Notes: generated from the sequence alone by a model not told the origin. Positions 1 to 8,679 are shown, counted from the stretch's first letter. The stretch is DNA of 40,647 nucleotides from an uncultured Acetatifactor sp. (GCA_910578185.1 CAJTPN010000025.1:1-40647), one strand, 5' to 3'. Numbers and translations are program-made.

Positions 1-589
1 CCGGTGTGGGCTGCGCTTCACTGCCGGACACGGACAGCGGATCCGGTGTGGGCTCTGTGCCGGAAAGATTCGATGGGGCAGGTGTCATCTGGGGTATGGT
101 CACAGGTTCAATCGGCTCCGGCGCAGCCGTTACATACTGCCCGCCGGCATACAAATCACCATTTTCTCCCCCCTGTACCTCCGGATGTGTGAATCGCCAC
201 AACCCCAAACAAACCACCACGGCCAGCACTGCCATTCCCAAAAGTACCCCTGCCAGCACCCCAGGCTTTAAAGGTTCCGATTCGTCTTCCCAATTATCTT
301 CCATCCCCTCCGGCTCTGTCTGCCGTTCCTGTTCCGATTCCGGCTTCCACTCTATCTCCTCCAGCAATTCCAGCTCAGGATCAAAGTTTATTTCCTGAAA
401 TGTTTCCATTTCCGGTTCCGCTGTCTGCTCTCCTTCAACGCCTGTCTCCCCGGCGGAATACATCTCCTCCTCTTCCCGGACGATGTCCGTCTTCTGTTCT
501 TTTCTGACACTGCCTTTGGTTTCCCGGTTTTCCTTTTGCTTATCCTTTTGATACGCCTCTTGGTTCCGGATCTGTTTTTTTGTTTTCAT
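1..589 (-). CDS. Membrane-anchored protein of unknown function, partial (C-terminus beyond the window)
   Basis: Seen: a minus-strand frame stays open from an ATG at 587-589 to base 1, about 196 codons, with no stop inside the window. An AGAGGAG element lies about 7 nt upstream, which favours this ATG over another in-frame ATG at 593-595. The product starts with a Lys/Gln/Glu-rich hydrophilic stretch, then a strongly acidic region of about 100 residues. One hydrophobic helix follows (starting LKPGVLAGVLLGMAVLAVVV), and then a Pro/Thr/Ser-rich tail. Near the window edge the tail begins a repeat of about 14 residues around a PTP core; the underlying DNA repeats with a 42-base period at 1-12 and 43-54. 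Inference: a single-pass protein with a charged cytoplasmic N-terminus and an extracellular stalk. I recognise no family. It lies downstream of trpS on the same strand, about 210 bases away. Confidence 0.7.
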   Translation of the reverse strand, partial: MKTKKQIRNQEAYQKDKQKENRETKGSVRKEQKTDIVREEEEMYSAGETGVEGEQTAEPEMETFQEINFDPELELLEEIEWKPESEQERQTEPEGMEDNWEDESEPLKPGVLAGVLLGMAVLAVVVCLGLWRFTHPEVQGGENGDLYAGGQYVTAAPEPIEPVTIPQMTPAPSNLSGTEPTPDPLSVSGSEAQPTP

Positions 590-801
590 ATCCATACTCC
601 TCTGCTCGCCACATTGGGACGCCAATACAAAATTTGGAAGCACATTTCTTCCGGCTTATCTCTTCCGCATATCTCAGAATGACTTGGAAACCGCCGCCAA
701 CAGAAAAAACCCCCGCAATGCGTGGATCTTTTCTATCTGTAGGTTTCTGTTATCCATTTTTAATCTTTGGTGTGCCCATATACGACAGCTAAGGAATTCC
801 C

Positions 802-1965
802 TTAAACTTCATATTTTTTGCTCTGTGTGCGAATCAGATCCGTATCTTCAAAATAATTGATACGCATGGCGCTTTTAACCTCGGCCAAAGTCCCTGCAGC
901 CATCCGGCGTGCCTCATCACTTCCTTTTCTCAATATTTCATAGATGGCGGGAATATCTTTCTCCCATTCCTTTCTACGGTTACGAATCGGCTCCAATATC
1001 TCCTGCATGATATTGATCAGGAATTTCTTTACTTTTACGTCTCCCAGACCTCCTCTTTGATAATGAGCCTTCAGCTCATCCAGATCCGCATAGTCCGGCA
1101 GATATCTTCCGAAATGCTCCTGCCTGCAGAAAGCGTCCAGATAAGTAAATACCGTATTTCCCTCCAGATGCCCCGGATCGCTGACCTGCAGGTGCAAAGG
1201 ATCCGTATACATGCTCATGATCTTGGCGCGTACCTCATCCGCCGTATCGGCAAGATAAATACAGTTTCCAAGAGATTTACTCATCTTCGCCTTGCCGTCG
1301 ATTCCGGGCAGCCTCTTGCTGGCTTCATTTCCTGATAAAAGCGCCTCAGGCTCCACCAATACAGGTTCATATACCGTGTTGAATTTATGGACGATTTCCC
1401 TTGTCTGCTCTATCATGGGGAGCTGGTCATCTCCCACTGGTACGGTGGTAGCTTTAAAAGCCGTAATGTCCGCCGCCTGGCTGATGGGATAGGTAAAGAA
1501 TCCCACAGGAATACTGGCCTCAAAATTACGCATCTGGATCTCGCTCTTTACGGTGGGATTTCTCTGCAGCCTGGCTACCGTCACCAGATCCATGTAGTAA
1601 AATGTCAGCTCACACAACTCGGAAATTTGAGATTGTATCAACAAGGTTGACTTCTCCGGATCCAATCCGCATGAAATATAATCCAAGGCAACCTCGATGA
1701 TGTTCTGCCGCACCTTCTCCGGATTCTCAATATTGTCCGTCAACGCCTGGGCATCCGCGATCATGATGAATATCTTCTGATACTCCCCTGAATCCTGCAG
1801 CGCCACACGCTGTCTGAGAGAACCTGCATAATGCCCCACATGCAGCCTTCCCGTAGGTCTGTCACCCGTCAGAATGATCTTCTCTCTTTCCAATTTCTCC
1901 ATTTTTTCAATTTCCATACCTTCTTTTTCCATTCTTTCTCTCTCCATACTCTCTTTTTCCATCAT
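802..1965 (-). CDS. trpS: Tryptophanyl-tRNA synthetase with unusual N-terminal extension
   Basis: Charges tRNA-Trp with tryptophan in the cytoplasm (class I aminoacyl-tRNA synthetase). Seen: the ILTGDRPTGRLHVGHYAGSL region carries the HIGH-type signature (HVGH), and GKAKMSKSLGN carries the KMSKS signature. The C-terminal helical anticodon-binding region is intact. Ahead of the normal N-terminus (KIILTG) there are about 28 extra residues built from Met-Glu-Lys/Arg repeats with several in-frame ATGs, each preceded by purine-rich sequence. The first ATG pair (1960-1965) follows an AAGAGG element about 4 nt upstream, so I keep the full frame, but starts down to the last repeat Met are possible. 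Without the extension the length of about 359 is close to the family norm. No T-box leader is visible upstream (no AGGGTGG-type element). Confidence 0.95.
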   Translation of the reverse strand: MMEKESMERERMEKEGMEIEKMEKLEREKIILTGDRPTGRLHVGHYAGSLRQRVALQDSGEYQKIFIMIADAQALTDNIENPEKVRQNIIEVALDYISCGLDPEKSTLLIQSQISELCELTFYYMDLVTVARLQRNPTVKSEIQMRNFEASIPVGFFTYPISQAADITAFKATTVPVGDDQLPMIEQTREIVHKFNTVYEPVLVEPEALLSGNEASKRLPGIDGKAKMSKSLGNCIYLADTADEVRAKIMSMYTDPLHLQVSDPGHLEGNTVFTYLDAFCRQEHFGRYLPDYADLDELKAHYQRGGLGDVKVKKFLINIMQEILEPIRNRRKEWEKDIPAIYEILRKGSDEARRMAAGTLAEVKSAMRINYFEDTDLIRTQSKKYEV

Positions 1966-2047
1966 TACCTCTTTTCACCCTGGATTTTTTCCTTTTCATT
2001 TCATGCTTTCTTTTCCACTTTTGACCCGTATTCCCCTGAAGCGCCAT

Positions 2048-2326
2048 TCAGTCCTGCTGCCTGCAGCGCGCCTGCATCATTTCATCACTCAGAATCCGTC
2101 GCTGCAAATACTTGACATCATTATGAAGCATCAAATCTGTCACTGCCACAAAACGCCAAAATTCAAATAACTCATTTCCAGTTGCCAAATACGAATTTCC
2201 GATGACATGATACATTATATCATGGTTTTTCTCACAGGCAAATATTTTTTTACCCGTATTGATACCTGTACAATTATCCTTGAGCCATGCCACTCTTGTA
2301 AAGTTTTTGCAGCCCTGCCGAAGCAT
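2048..2326 (-). pseudogene. Small hypothetical ORF, probably a gene remnant
   Basis: Seen: a 92-residue frame that fills the gap between trpS and the beta-galactosidase gene. Its composition looks protein-like (for example LFEFWRFVAVTDLMLHND near the C-terminus). The same frame continues upstream for ten more coding-like codons (reading YTAFDEFYPW) before a TAG, with no start codon there. The first ATG (2324-2326) has no Shine-Dalgarno sequence, and the ATG abuts the candidate beta-galactosidase promoter at 2330-2358. Inference: the C-terminal part of an older gene that lost its 5' end. I recognise no family. It could instead be a chance ORF or a genuine small protein. The 434 bases between trpS and the next gene hold nothing else I can support apart from that promoter. 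Confidence 0.35.
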
Positions 2327-2329
2327 CCA

Positions 2330-2358
2330 TGGATAAAATTCGTCAAAAGCCGTATACT
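2330..2358 (+). promoter_or_regulatory. Candidate sigma-A promoter of the beta-galactosidase gene
   Basis: TGGATA (2330-2335), a 17-base spacer, then TATACT (2353-2358). Transcription would start near 2365 and leave a leader of about 35 bases before the ATG at 2400. The -35 box is only a 4 of 6 match. Confidence 0.4.
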
Positions 2359-2399
2359 ATCCGACAAGAAACACGCGCATATGCAGAAACGAGGTCATA

Positions 2400-4811
2400 A
2401 TGAGAAAAATAATTCCCTTTAACAATAACTGGAATTTTACAAAAGACAATATCAACTGGGAAAGCGTAACGCTGCCCCATACCTGGAATGCGGTGGACGG
2501 CATGGACGGCAAAGGCGAATATTACCGCGGACAATGCTGTTACCTGAACCAGCTTGCCACGCCGAAACTCCAGGACGGACAGCGGGTCTGCCTGGAAATA
2601 CTGGCTTTGTCCCTGAGCGGAAAAGTTTTCGTAAACGACAAAGAAGTGGGCAGGCACGAGGGCGGTTATTCCTCTTTCACCGTAGATATAACCGACTTCC
2701 TGCACCCCTGTACCGATGAAAGCGGACTGTCTGTGGAAGCCGCTCCCAACACCGTCACCATTCTGGCCGACAACACGCCCCACAGCAACATTTATCCTCA
2801 GATGGCAGACTTTACTTTTTACGGCGGACTGTACCGGGGCGTCAACATTTTGATTTTGTCCAGAACACATTTTGAAGTGGGCTTCCACGGTGCTTCCGGG
2901 CTTGCCATCACACCCGAGATTATAGACGCCGAAAATCTTACTTCCCGCAGTCAAACAACAGACCACAATGTTTGCCCTTCCTGTTGTTTCTCCGGAAGCA
3001 TGTCTCCAAAAGCCATGATACACCTGAATTCCTGGATCACGGAACCTACTCCTGATTATACGGTATATTACCGAATCACCGACGGAGACGGATGCCTTGT
3101 TGCAGAGGCCTGGAGACCAAGCGAAGACCCGAAAGCGGATATTCTGTTATCACACCCCCATCTGTGGCAGGGCGTGGAAGATCCCTACCTCTACACCTGT
3201 ACCGCCGCTTTGGTCTATCGCAACGAAACTGTGGATGAGATAAGCAGTCGCTTTGGTATCCGCTCCTTCTATGTGGATCCTGAAAAGGGATTTTTCTTAA
3301 ACGGGAAGCCAATGATGCTGCGTGGCGTCTCCAGACACCAGGATCGGCTGTACCTTGGAAATGCCCTGACCAGACAACAACATTACGAAGACGCCGCACT
3401 AATACACGAAATCGGCGCCAACACCGTGCGCCTTGCCCATTACCAGCACAGCCGTGACTTCTACGACGCCTGTGACGAGTATGGCTTTATCGTTTGGGCC
3501 GAGATTCCTTATATCAGCTGCCAGAGCGACGACCCTGCTGCCCATGAAAACTGCCGCCTGCAGATGGAAGATCTGATATACCAAAATTATAACCATCCCA
3601 GCATCTGTTTCTGGGGAATTTCCAATGAGATCACCATTGCCGGAGAAAAACCCGGCCTGGTGGAAAATCACAAAGACTTAAACGCCCTGGTGAAAAAAAT
3701 CGACCCCAGCCGTCTGACAACTGTCGCCCATGTCACCATGTTAAGCCCTGACAGCGAGTTACACGGTATTACGGACGTGGAGAGCTACAATCATTATTTT
3801 GGCTGGTATGGCGGAACTTATGACAACAATGAAAAATGGCTGGATCATTTCCATTCCATTCACCCGGAAATCTGTCTGGGCCTGTCCGAGTACGGCGCGG
3901 AAGGCATTATCACATACCAACCGGACGAGCCCAAATGCCGGGACTATTCGGAAGCCTATCAGGCCGAATACCATGAGCATATGGCAAAAATTCTCATGGA
4001 ACGCCCTTACCTTTGGTCGACCCATGTGTGGAACATGTTTGACTTCGGCTGTGCAGCCAGAAACGAGGGAGGTACCGCAGGACGCAACAACAAAGGACTT
4101 GTCACCATGGACAGAAAGATCAGAAAGGAGGCCTTCTATGTGTACAAGGCATACTGGAGCCGGGAACCTTTCGTACACCTCTGCGGCCGACGCTATGCCA
4201 AACGAACCGGGGATACCACTACGGTAAAGGTATACTCCAATCTGTCCCATGTAACCCTGTATGTGAACGGCGAAGCTTTTGCCACAAAATACTGTGATAA
4301 GATATTTGTATTTGAAAATGTTCCTATGTCGGATGGTTTCACTTACCTGACCGCTGAGGCAGGTTCCGCCCCTGCCTGCGCGGACGCCTGGTTGTTTCTG
4401 CCCCACAGCCCCGTCACGGACACCATCACCCTGGAAAAGGTGGAGAAAAAACCGGAAATCTATACACTGCCCCAGGAAGAAGACGACGGCGACGGTGTCG
4501 CCAACTGGTTCGAAACAGTGGAAACCGTGGCAAGCGACGCCCCTATGGAATATTCAGATAAACATTTTTCCGTATACGATAAGATTAACACCATCTCCGC
4601 CAACGAGGAAGCTTTCCGCATTCTGTCAAACGCAATGTACTCCATGACCGGTATGCGAATGAAGAAATCTATGTTGGCCATGATGGGAGAAAAGACCTTT
4701 TTTGATTTATCCGGCATGTTAAGCGGCATGGCCGGCTCGGATTCCGCTCAAAAAATACCTGAAAATGCCTTACAAATCATTAATTCCGAACTGAGTAAAG
4801 TAAAGAAGTAA
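2400..4811 (+). CDS. Glycoside hydrolase family 2 protein (beta-galactosidase type)
   Basis: Hydrolyses terminal beta-linked sugars, probably beta-galactosides; the exact substrate cannot be read from sequence. Seen: the family order, with an N-terminal sugar-binding (jelly-roll) domain from residue 1 to about 160, an immunoglobulin-like domain to about 290 and a TIM barrel after that. The acid/base is Glu410 in WGISNE and the nucleophile is Glu497 in LGLSEYGAEG. NTVRLAHYQHS is typical of the barrel. There is no signal peptide, so it is cytoplasmic. RBS: a GAGG sits a few bases ahead of the ATG. Odd points: a Cys-rich stretch at about residues 178-206 (containing VCPSCC) where relatives usually have a short linker, and an acidic, Met-rich tail of about 120 residues. 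Convergent with the Ca2+ ATPase gene; a promoter lies at 2330-2358. Confidence 0.93.
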   Translation: MRKIIPFNNNWNFTKDNINWESVTLPHTWNAVDGMDGKGEYYRGQCCYLNQLATPKLQDGQRVCLEILALSLSGKVFVNDKEVGRHEGGYSSFTVDITDFLHPCTDESGLSVEAAPNTVTILADNTPHSNIYPQMADFTFYGGLYRGVNILILSRTHFEVGFHGASGLAITPEIIDAENLTSRSQTTDHNVCPSCCFSGSMSPKAMIHLNSWITEPTPDYTVYYRITDGDGCLVAEAWRPSEDPKADILLSHPHLWQGVEDPYLYTCTAALVYRNETVDEISSRFGIRSFYVDPEKGFFLNGKPMMLRGVSRHQDRLYLGNALTRQQHYEDAALIHEIGANTVRLAHYQHSRDFYDACDEYGFIVWAEIPYISCQSDDPAAHENCRLQMEDLIYQNYNHPSICFWGISNEITIAGEKPGLVENHKDLNALVKKIDPSRLTTVAHVTMLSPDSELHGITDVESYNHYFGWYGGTYDNNEKWLDHFHSIHPEICLGLSEYGAEGIITYQPDEPKCRDYSEAYQAEYHEHMAKILMERPYLWSTHVWNMFDFGCAARNEGGTAGRNNKGLVTMDRKIRKEAFYVYKAYWSREPFVHLCGRRYAKRTGDTTTVKVYSNLSHVTLYVNGEAFATKYCDKIFVFENVPMSDGFTYLTAEAGSAPACADAWLFLPHSPVTDTITLEKVEKKPEIYTLPQEEDDGDGVANWFETVETVASDAPMEYSDKHFSVYDKINTISANEEAFRILSNAMYSMTGMRMKKSMLAMMGEKTFFDLSGMLSGMAGSDSAQKIPENALQIINSELSKVKK

Positions 4812-4884
4812 AAGCATATTGACCATTGGGCTGTTCCATGCCTTGAATTTGGACTTATTGTACTGCCGACAGCGACGTAAAATG

Positions 4885-4918
4885 CGGAGAGAAGGTCAGT
4901 CCATGAACCTCCTCTCCG
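4885..4918 (-). terminator. Inverted repeat between convergent genes, probable terminator for the P-type ATPase
   Basis: A 12-bp stem with one mismatch (CGGAGAGGAGGT paired with ACCTTCTCTCCG on the minus strand) around a 10-base loop. On the minus strand it is followed by CATTTTACG, a short T run. It lies 35 bases past the ATPase stop. On the plus strand no T run follows, so it serves the minus gene better. Confidence 0.6.
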
Positions 4919-4952
4919 GCATATGTAGCTGTATGCCAAGCACTTCCGCAGA

Positions 4953-7895
4953 TTACCGCTCCCTGCCGAAAGAAAATAACACAATCAGTTCATGAGCAAA
5001 CATGGGGGACGCAGCCAAAATGATCAGCCGCAGCCACTCGTTTCCCGACAAGGGCGATGTGCCGAATGCCTGAATCAGAAAAGGTACCTCCGTCACTGCA
5101 AACTGCAGCAGGAATCCCAGAATGCAGGCGCCTATCATCAGCTTATTCTCCAAATGTCTCATTCGGAACACGGATTTATGTACATCCCGCATTCCCACGG
5201 CGTGAAACAATTGGGACATGCCAAGTACCGTAAAGGCGTAGGTCTGCGCCTTTGCCAGCACGGAAGGGCTGCGCAAAATCCCTGCCAGATTCCCAAGGCT
5301 GATCGCCTGGTCGTTCAGGCCAAGCAGCGCGCAGGGCAGCATCAAAAAAGCCGTGAGGCTCACCGCCGCAATCAGCACACCGTAAAAACAGGTGCTGGCC
5401 AGTCGTCCTTTTGCAAACAGACTTTCCTTTGCCCTTCTGGGCGGTTGTTTCATCAGTTCCACACCGTCATTTTTATCCACTCCCAGCGCCAGCGCAGGCA
5501 GAGAATCTGTAATTAGATTAATCCACAGAATATGACTGGACTTTAACGGTGATGCCAGACCGCAGCTCACCGCCAGAAACATGGTGATGATCTCGCCCAA
5601 GTTGGAAGACAGCAGAAAGATCACCGATTTTCTGATATTTTCATAGACGCCCCTGCCCTCTTCTATTGCACGCCGAATGGTGGCAAAATTATCATCGGTC
5701 AAAATCATATCTGACGCCTGTCTGGCCACGTCCGTACCATTCATTCCCATGGCAATTCCGATATCCGCTTTTTTCAGGGACGGTGCGTCGTTTACACCGT
5801 CTCCAGTCATTGCCACAATCTCCCCTCGCAGCCTGAACCCGTCCACAATGCGCACTTTTTGCTCCGGAGAAACTCGGGCAAAGACACGGATGTCTTCAAT
5901 TCTTTCGGCAAAATCCGCATCCGAAAGGCGCCCCAACTCTTCTCCCGTCATACATTGGTCAAAGCTGTCCACAATTCCAAGCTGTCTGCCGATGGCAAAG
6001 GCCGTATCCACATGGTCGCCGGTAATCATAACCGTCTTCACACCTGCTTCCTTGAAATCCGCCACAGCCATTGCCGCCTCCGGTCTGGCCGGATCCCGCA
6101 TTCCCACCATTCCCAGAAAAGTCAGATTTTCCTCCTTAGCCTCTCCAATATCCATCCGCATGGCCACCGCCAGCGTGCGCAGCGCCTCACCGGACATTTC
6201 CTCCACTGCCAACCGGATTCTCCTGCAGTATTCTTGAGAAAGCCTGACCACACCGCTCCCGGTAAAGACATGGGTACACCGCTTCAAAACTTCATCAGGA
6301 GCTCCCTTTGTATATGACACCATTTGCATGGCACCGGATCTTCCCGTCCCGTAAGGCATACTGTTCCCGGCAAATTCTGCCGCCCGAAGCTCTCCTGATG
6401 CCCTGGATGCTCCCCTGGCGTAAGCACCTGCACGCTGCGCCGCCTGAAGCTCTCCGGCTCTCCCTGTGCTGCTCCTTGTACCTGCCTTCCCACTCCCACC
6501 TTTCTGAAACGTTCCGGAATCATTCATATCTTTCGAAACCGCTGTTCCCATACCTCCAAACGCAGCTCCGCGTCCCCTTCTTCCGCTTAAAAATGCAGCC
6601 GCCTGAGCCGTGTCGCGGCTGTGCAGTGTGGTCATCATTTTTCTGTCGGAATCAAAGGACAACTCAGACAATCTTGGCATCCAACCCTCCAGTTCCTCTT
6701 TGCCGATGCCGAAGCGTTCCGCTGCGTCCAACAGAGCAAGCTCCGTTGGGTCCCCTGTCCGATTGCCGTTTCCCAGTTGGGCGTCATTGCAGAGCACCAT
6801 CCCGTAATAAAAATCCGGGCAAAGGCTTGGTTTACACTGCTCTGCCTTCAGCACTTTTCCGGTTATCCAGCACTTTTCCACCGTCATCCTGTTTTGGGTC
6901 AAGGTGCCGGTCTTATCGGAACAGACCACACTGACCGCTCCCAAAGTCTCTACCGAAGGAAGCCTGCGCACAATGGTATTCACCCTTACCATCCTGGTGA
7001 CACTCAGTGCCAGACAGATTGTGACCACTGCGGGAAGACCTTCAGGAACCGCCGCTACAGCCAGGGAAATGGCAGTGATTAACATTTCAGGCACATTGCG
7101 CTTTTGCAGCACAGCAATGGCAAACAATGCAGCGCAGAGCAGTAAAGACAGCAAACTGAGTACCTTTCCCAATTCTCCCAGGCGTTTCTGCAGCGGCGTC
7201 ATCTCCTCTTTACTTTCCGTAATCATGGCGGCAATCTGCCCAAGCTGTGTTCCCATACCTGTGGCGGTGACAATTCCCTGTCCCCTGCCATAGGTTACTA
7301 TGGTGGACATGTATGCCATATTCCGCCTGTCTCCCAAAGGAATCTCTTTGCCCCTGGCTCCTATAAAACCGGCGTCTTTTTCCATGGGAAGGGACTCCCC
7401 GGTAAGAGCAGACTCCTCAATCTTTAAGTTGGCTGATTCCACCAAACGCAGATCCGCAGGCACCTGACAGCCGGCCTCCAGATAGACCAGATCCCCCTTC
7501 ACCAATTCCGCTGCCGGAATCTCCATGCGTCTGCCCTCCCGGATAACCATTGCCTTGGGACTGGTAAGCTTTTTCAGGGCTTCCAGCGCCTTTCTGGCTT
7601 TCCCCTCCTGCAACATTCCCACCAGGGCATTCATCACCACCACCACCCCGATGATAACCGCATCGCTGACTTCTTTTAACAGCACCGAAACCACCGCCGC
7701 CACAATTAATACATAAATCAGTGGATCATTGAGCTGTTCCAGGAAGGACTCAATGAGCGTCTTTTTCCGTGGCGCTTTCATCTCATTCCTGCCGTCTCTC
7801 CGCAGACGTTCGCCCGCTTCCCTTATGCTCAGTCCCCCATGGCCGTCGCTCTTGACTTTTTCTATGGTCTCCGCAATACTATATTGTTCAAACAC
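4953..7895 (-). CDS. Cation-transporting P-type ATPase (calcium type) with large N-domain insert
   Basis: ATP-driven cation export across the membrane, most likely Ca2+ (P2A/PMR1-like). Seen: N-terminal cation-ATPase domain; TGES in the actuator domain (165-168); the ion-site helix PEGLPAV (284-290); the phosphorylation motif CSDKTGTLT with Asp327; KGAPDEVLKRC (530-540); TGDGVNDAP in the hinge; and a C-terminal group of membrane helices. Start: GTG at 7893-7895, with a strong GGGGGAGG 6 nt upstream. Odd: between SFDSDRKMMTTL and MVSYTKGAP lies an insert of roughly 98 residues (about 426-523, bases 6327-6620) rich in Gly, Ala, Arg and Ser, where relatives have only a short loop. Removing it gives about 880 residues, the usual family length. 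The frame stays open and all catalytic motifs are kept, so the enzyme is probably active. Confidence 0.93.
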   Translation of the reverse strand: MFEQYSIAETIEKVKSDGHGGLSIREAGERLRRDGRNEMKAPRKKTLIESFLEQLNDPLIYVLIVAAVVSVLLKEVSDAVIIGVVVVMNALVGMLQEGKARKALEALKKLTSPKAMVIREGRRMEIPAAELVKGDLVYLEAGCQVPADLRLVESANLKIEESALTGESLPMEKDAGFIGARGKEIPLGDRRNMAYMSTIVTYGRGQGIVTATGMGTQLGQIAAMITESKEEMTPLQKRLGELGKVLSLLSLLLCAALFAIAVLQKRNVPEMLITAISLAVAAVPEGLPAVVTICLALSVTRMVRVNTIVRRLPSVETLGAVSVVCSDKTGTLTQNRMTVEKCWITGKVLKAEQCKPSLCPDFYYGMVLCNDAQLGNGNRTGDPTELALLDAAERFGIGKEELEGWMPRLSELSFDSDRKMMTTLHSRDTAQAAAFLSGRRGRGAAFGGMGTAVSKDMNDSGTFQKGGSGKAGTRSSTGRAGELQAAQRAGAYARGASRASGELRAAEFAGNSMPYGTGRSGAMQMVSYTKGAPDEVLKRCTHVFTGSGVVRLSQEYCRRIRLAVEEMSGEALRTLAVAMRMDIGEAKEENLTFLGMVGMRDPARPEAAMAVADFKEAGVKTVMITGDHVDTAFAIGRQLGIVDSFDQCMTGEELGRLSDADFAERIEDIRVFARVSPEQKVRIVDGFRLRGEIVAMTGDGVNDAPSLKKADIGIAMGMNGTDVARQASDMILTDDNFATIRRAIEEGRGVYENIRKSVIFLLSSNLGEIITMFLAVSCGLASPLKSSHILWINLITDSLPALALGVDKNDGVELMKQPPRRAKESLFAKGRLASTCFYGVLIAAVSLTAFLMLPCALLGLNDQAISLGNLAGILRSPSVLAKAQTYAFTVLGMSQLFHAVGMRDVHKSVFRMRHLENKLMIGACILGFLLQFAVTEVPFLIQAFGTSPLSGNEWLRLIILAASPMFAHELIVLFSFGRER
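6379..6455 (-). repeat. Imperfect 60-base duplication inside the ATPase insert
   Basis: A near-identical 17-base block (16 of 17 matches) occurs at 6379-6395 and 6439-6455, a spacing of 60 bases. In the protein this is a 20-residue period: GELQAAQRAG is repeated as GELRAAEFAG. It suggests the insert grew partly by tandem duplication. Confidence 0.6.
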
Positions 7896-8112
7896 AAGAA
7901 TCCTCCCCCTGGCTCCTCATCCGTCCGGGCACGAACCGAACACTGACCCCATTGCTTGTCAGCAATTTCAATGCCCGACGAACCATATTTGCTTTGCATT
8001 GAAATTCTATGCGGGAGATTGGGAAAGTATGTCCCTGCCTTTCAACACATCACACGGAGAAAACTGTTCATACGGCATGGAAACCTTGGTTATCATCATT
8101 TGGTCTGCCAGA

Positions 8113-8423
8113 CTATAACTTCTCCATCAGTGCCTGCAGCAGCAAAATATGATATTCTTCATCCTTGATAATCCGCAGCAGCACCGCGTTGACGCATTCG
8201 TCGCTGATCCTTCCGTTTCGCAGGACATTCTGTTTTGATTATTGATATATTGCGTAATCGCACTCATTTCCGACACCGCTCCGCAGTAGTCAACCTTTAA
8301 CAGCTCCGCATAATCCCGGTTTCTGCATTTCACCTGAATGGGCGGATATGGCAGATCCAGCATTGCCGGCTTGATGCCGGACATATTACAATCATTCGTT
8401 ATGGGACTCGTATTTCTTGCCAT
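8113..8423 (-). pseudogene. Internally deleted ferritin-like (diiron) protein gene
   Basis: Seen: from the ATG at 8421-8423 the product reads as an N-terminal region with LDLPYPPIQV and then the first ferritin-type helix, VDYCGAVSEMSAITQYINN. At about 8210 the reading frame breaks. One base out of frame it resumes as ISDECVNAVLLRIIKDEEYH and LLLQALMEKL, ending at TAG 8113-8115. That block carries the ExxH iron-ligand motif (EEYH) of the last helix. Known: intact ferritin-like/rubrerythrin-type proteins have about 100 more residues between these helices. Inference: a deletion removed the two middle helices and left a frameshift, so no working diiron site remains. The out-of-frame reading ends in a Cys-rich nonsense tail. 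A sequencing or assembly error is possible but would have to remove about 300 bases. Confidence 0.75.
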
Positions 8424-8679
8424 TAGAAAACCATCCTTAATCTGTTTTTCCTATACTATATTCCCCTTTCTCACTGCCGTTACTTTCTCTTTCATCTTCA
8501 TAGAGAAAAGGCCTCTTCACTATTCCGCCGCCGTCTCCAGGCTTACGCTCCGAAATTGTATTATGCCATCTCATCCAACTTCCCAGATTAATAAGCAGCA
8601 TACCAACGCACCGGGATTTTTACTCATATTTGAGGATTCCACGTCATACCATAGCCTAAAGACCTCTGGGAGTTTACCC

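Noticed and set aside
6..398. 130-residue plus-strand frame at the left edge
   Set aside because: Ser/Pro-rich shadow of the minus-strand membrane protein gene, whose product has a coherent helix and linker layout and a good ribosome binding site.
590..801. Short minus-strand frames between trpS and the membrane protein gene
   Set aside because: A 27-codon ORF and a coding-like out-of-frame stretch are visible, but neither has a ribosome binding site or a recognisable family. I see no supported feature there.
1966..2047. T-box leader for trpS
   Set aside because: The upstream region has no specifier-like domain, no AGGGTGG-type T-box sequence and no antiterminator/terminator pair; it is just purine-rich.
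2343..3023. 226-residue minus-strand frame
   Set aside because: It is the antisense shadow of the clearly coding GH2 gene and has no ribosome binding site or family features. The same applies to the long antisense frames at 3759-4406, 20025-21248, 21941-22831, 34460-35407 and 35708-36454.
8338..8679. 114-residue N-terminal extension of the TspO frame
   Set aside because: It overlaps the ferritin-like remnant on the other strand and has no TspO character; a GTG with a good GGGAG site at 8680 gives the normal family length.
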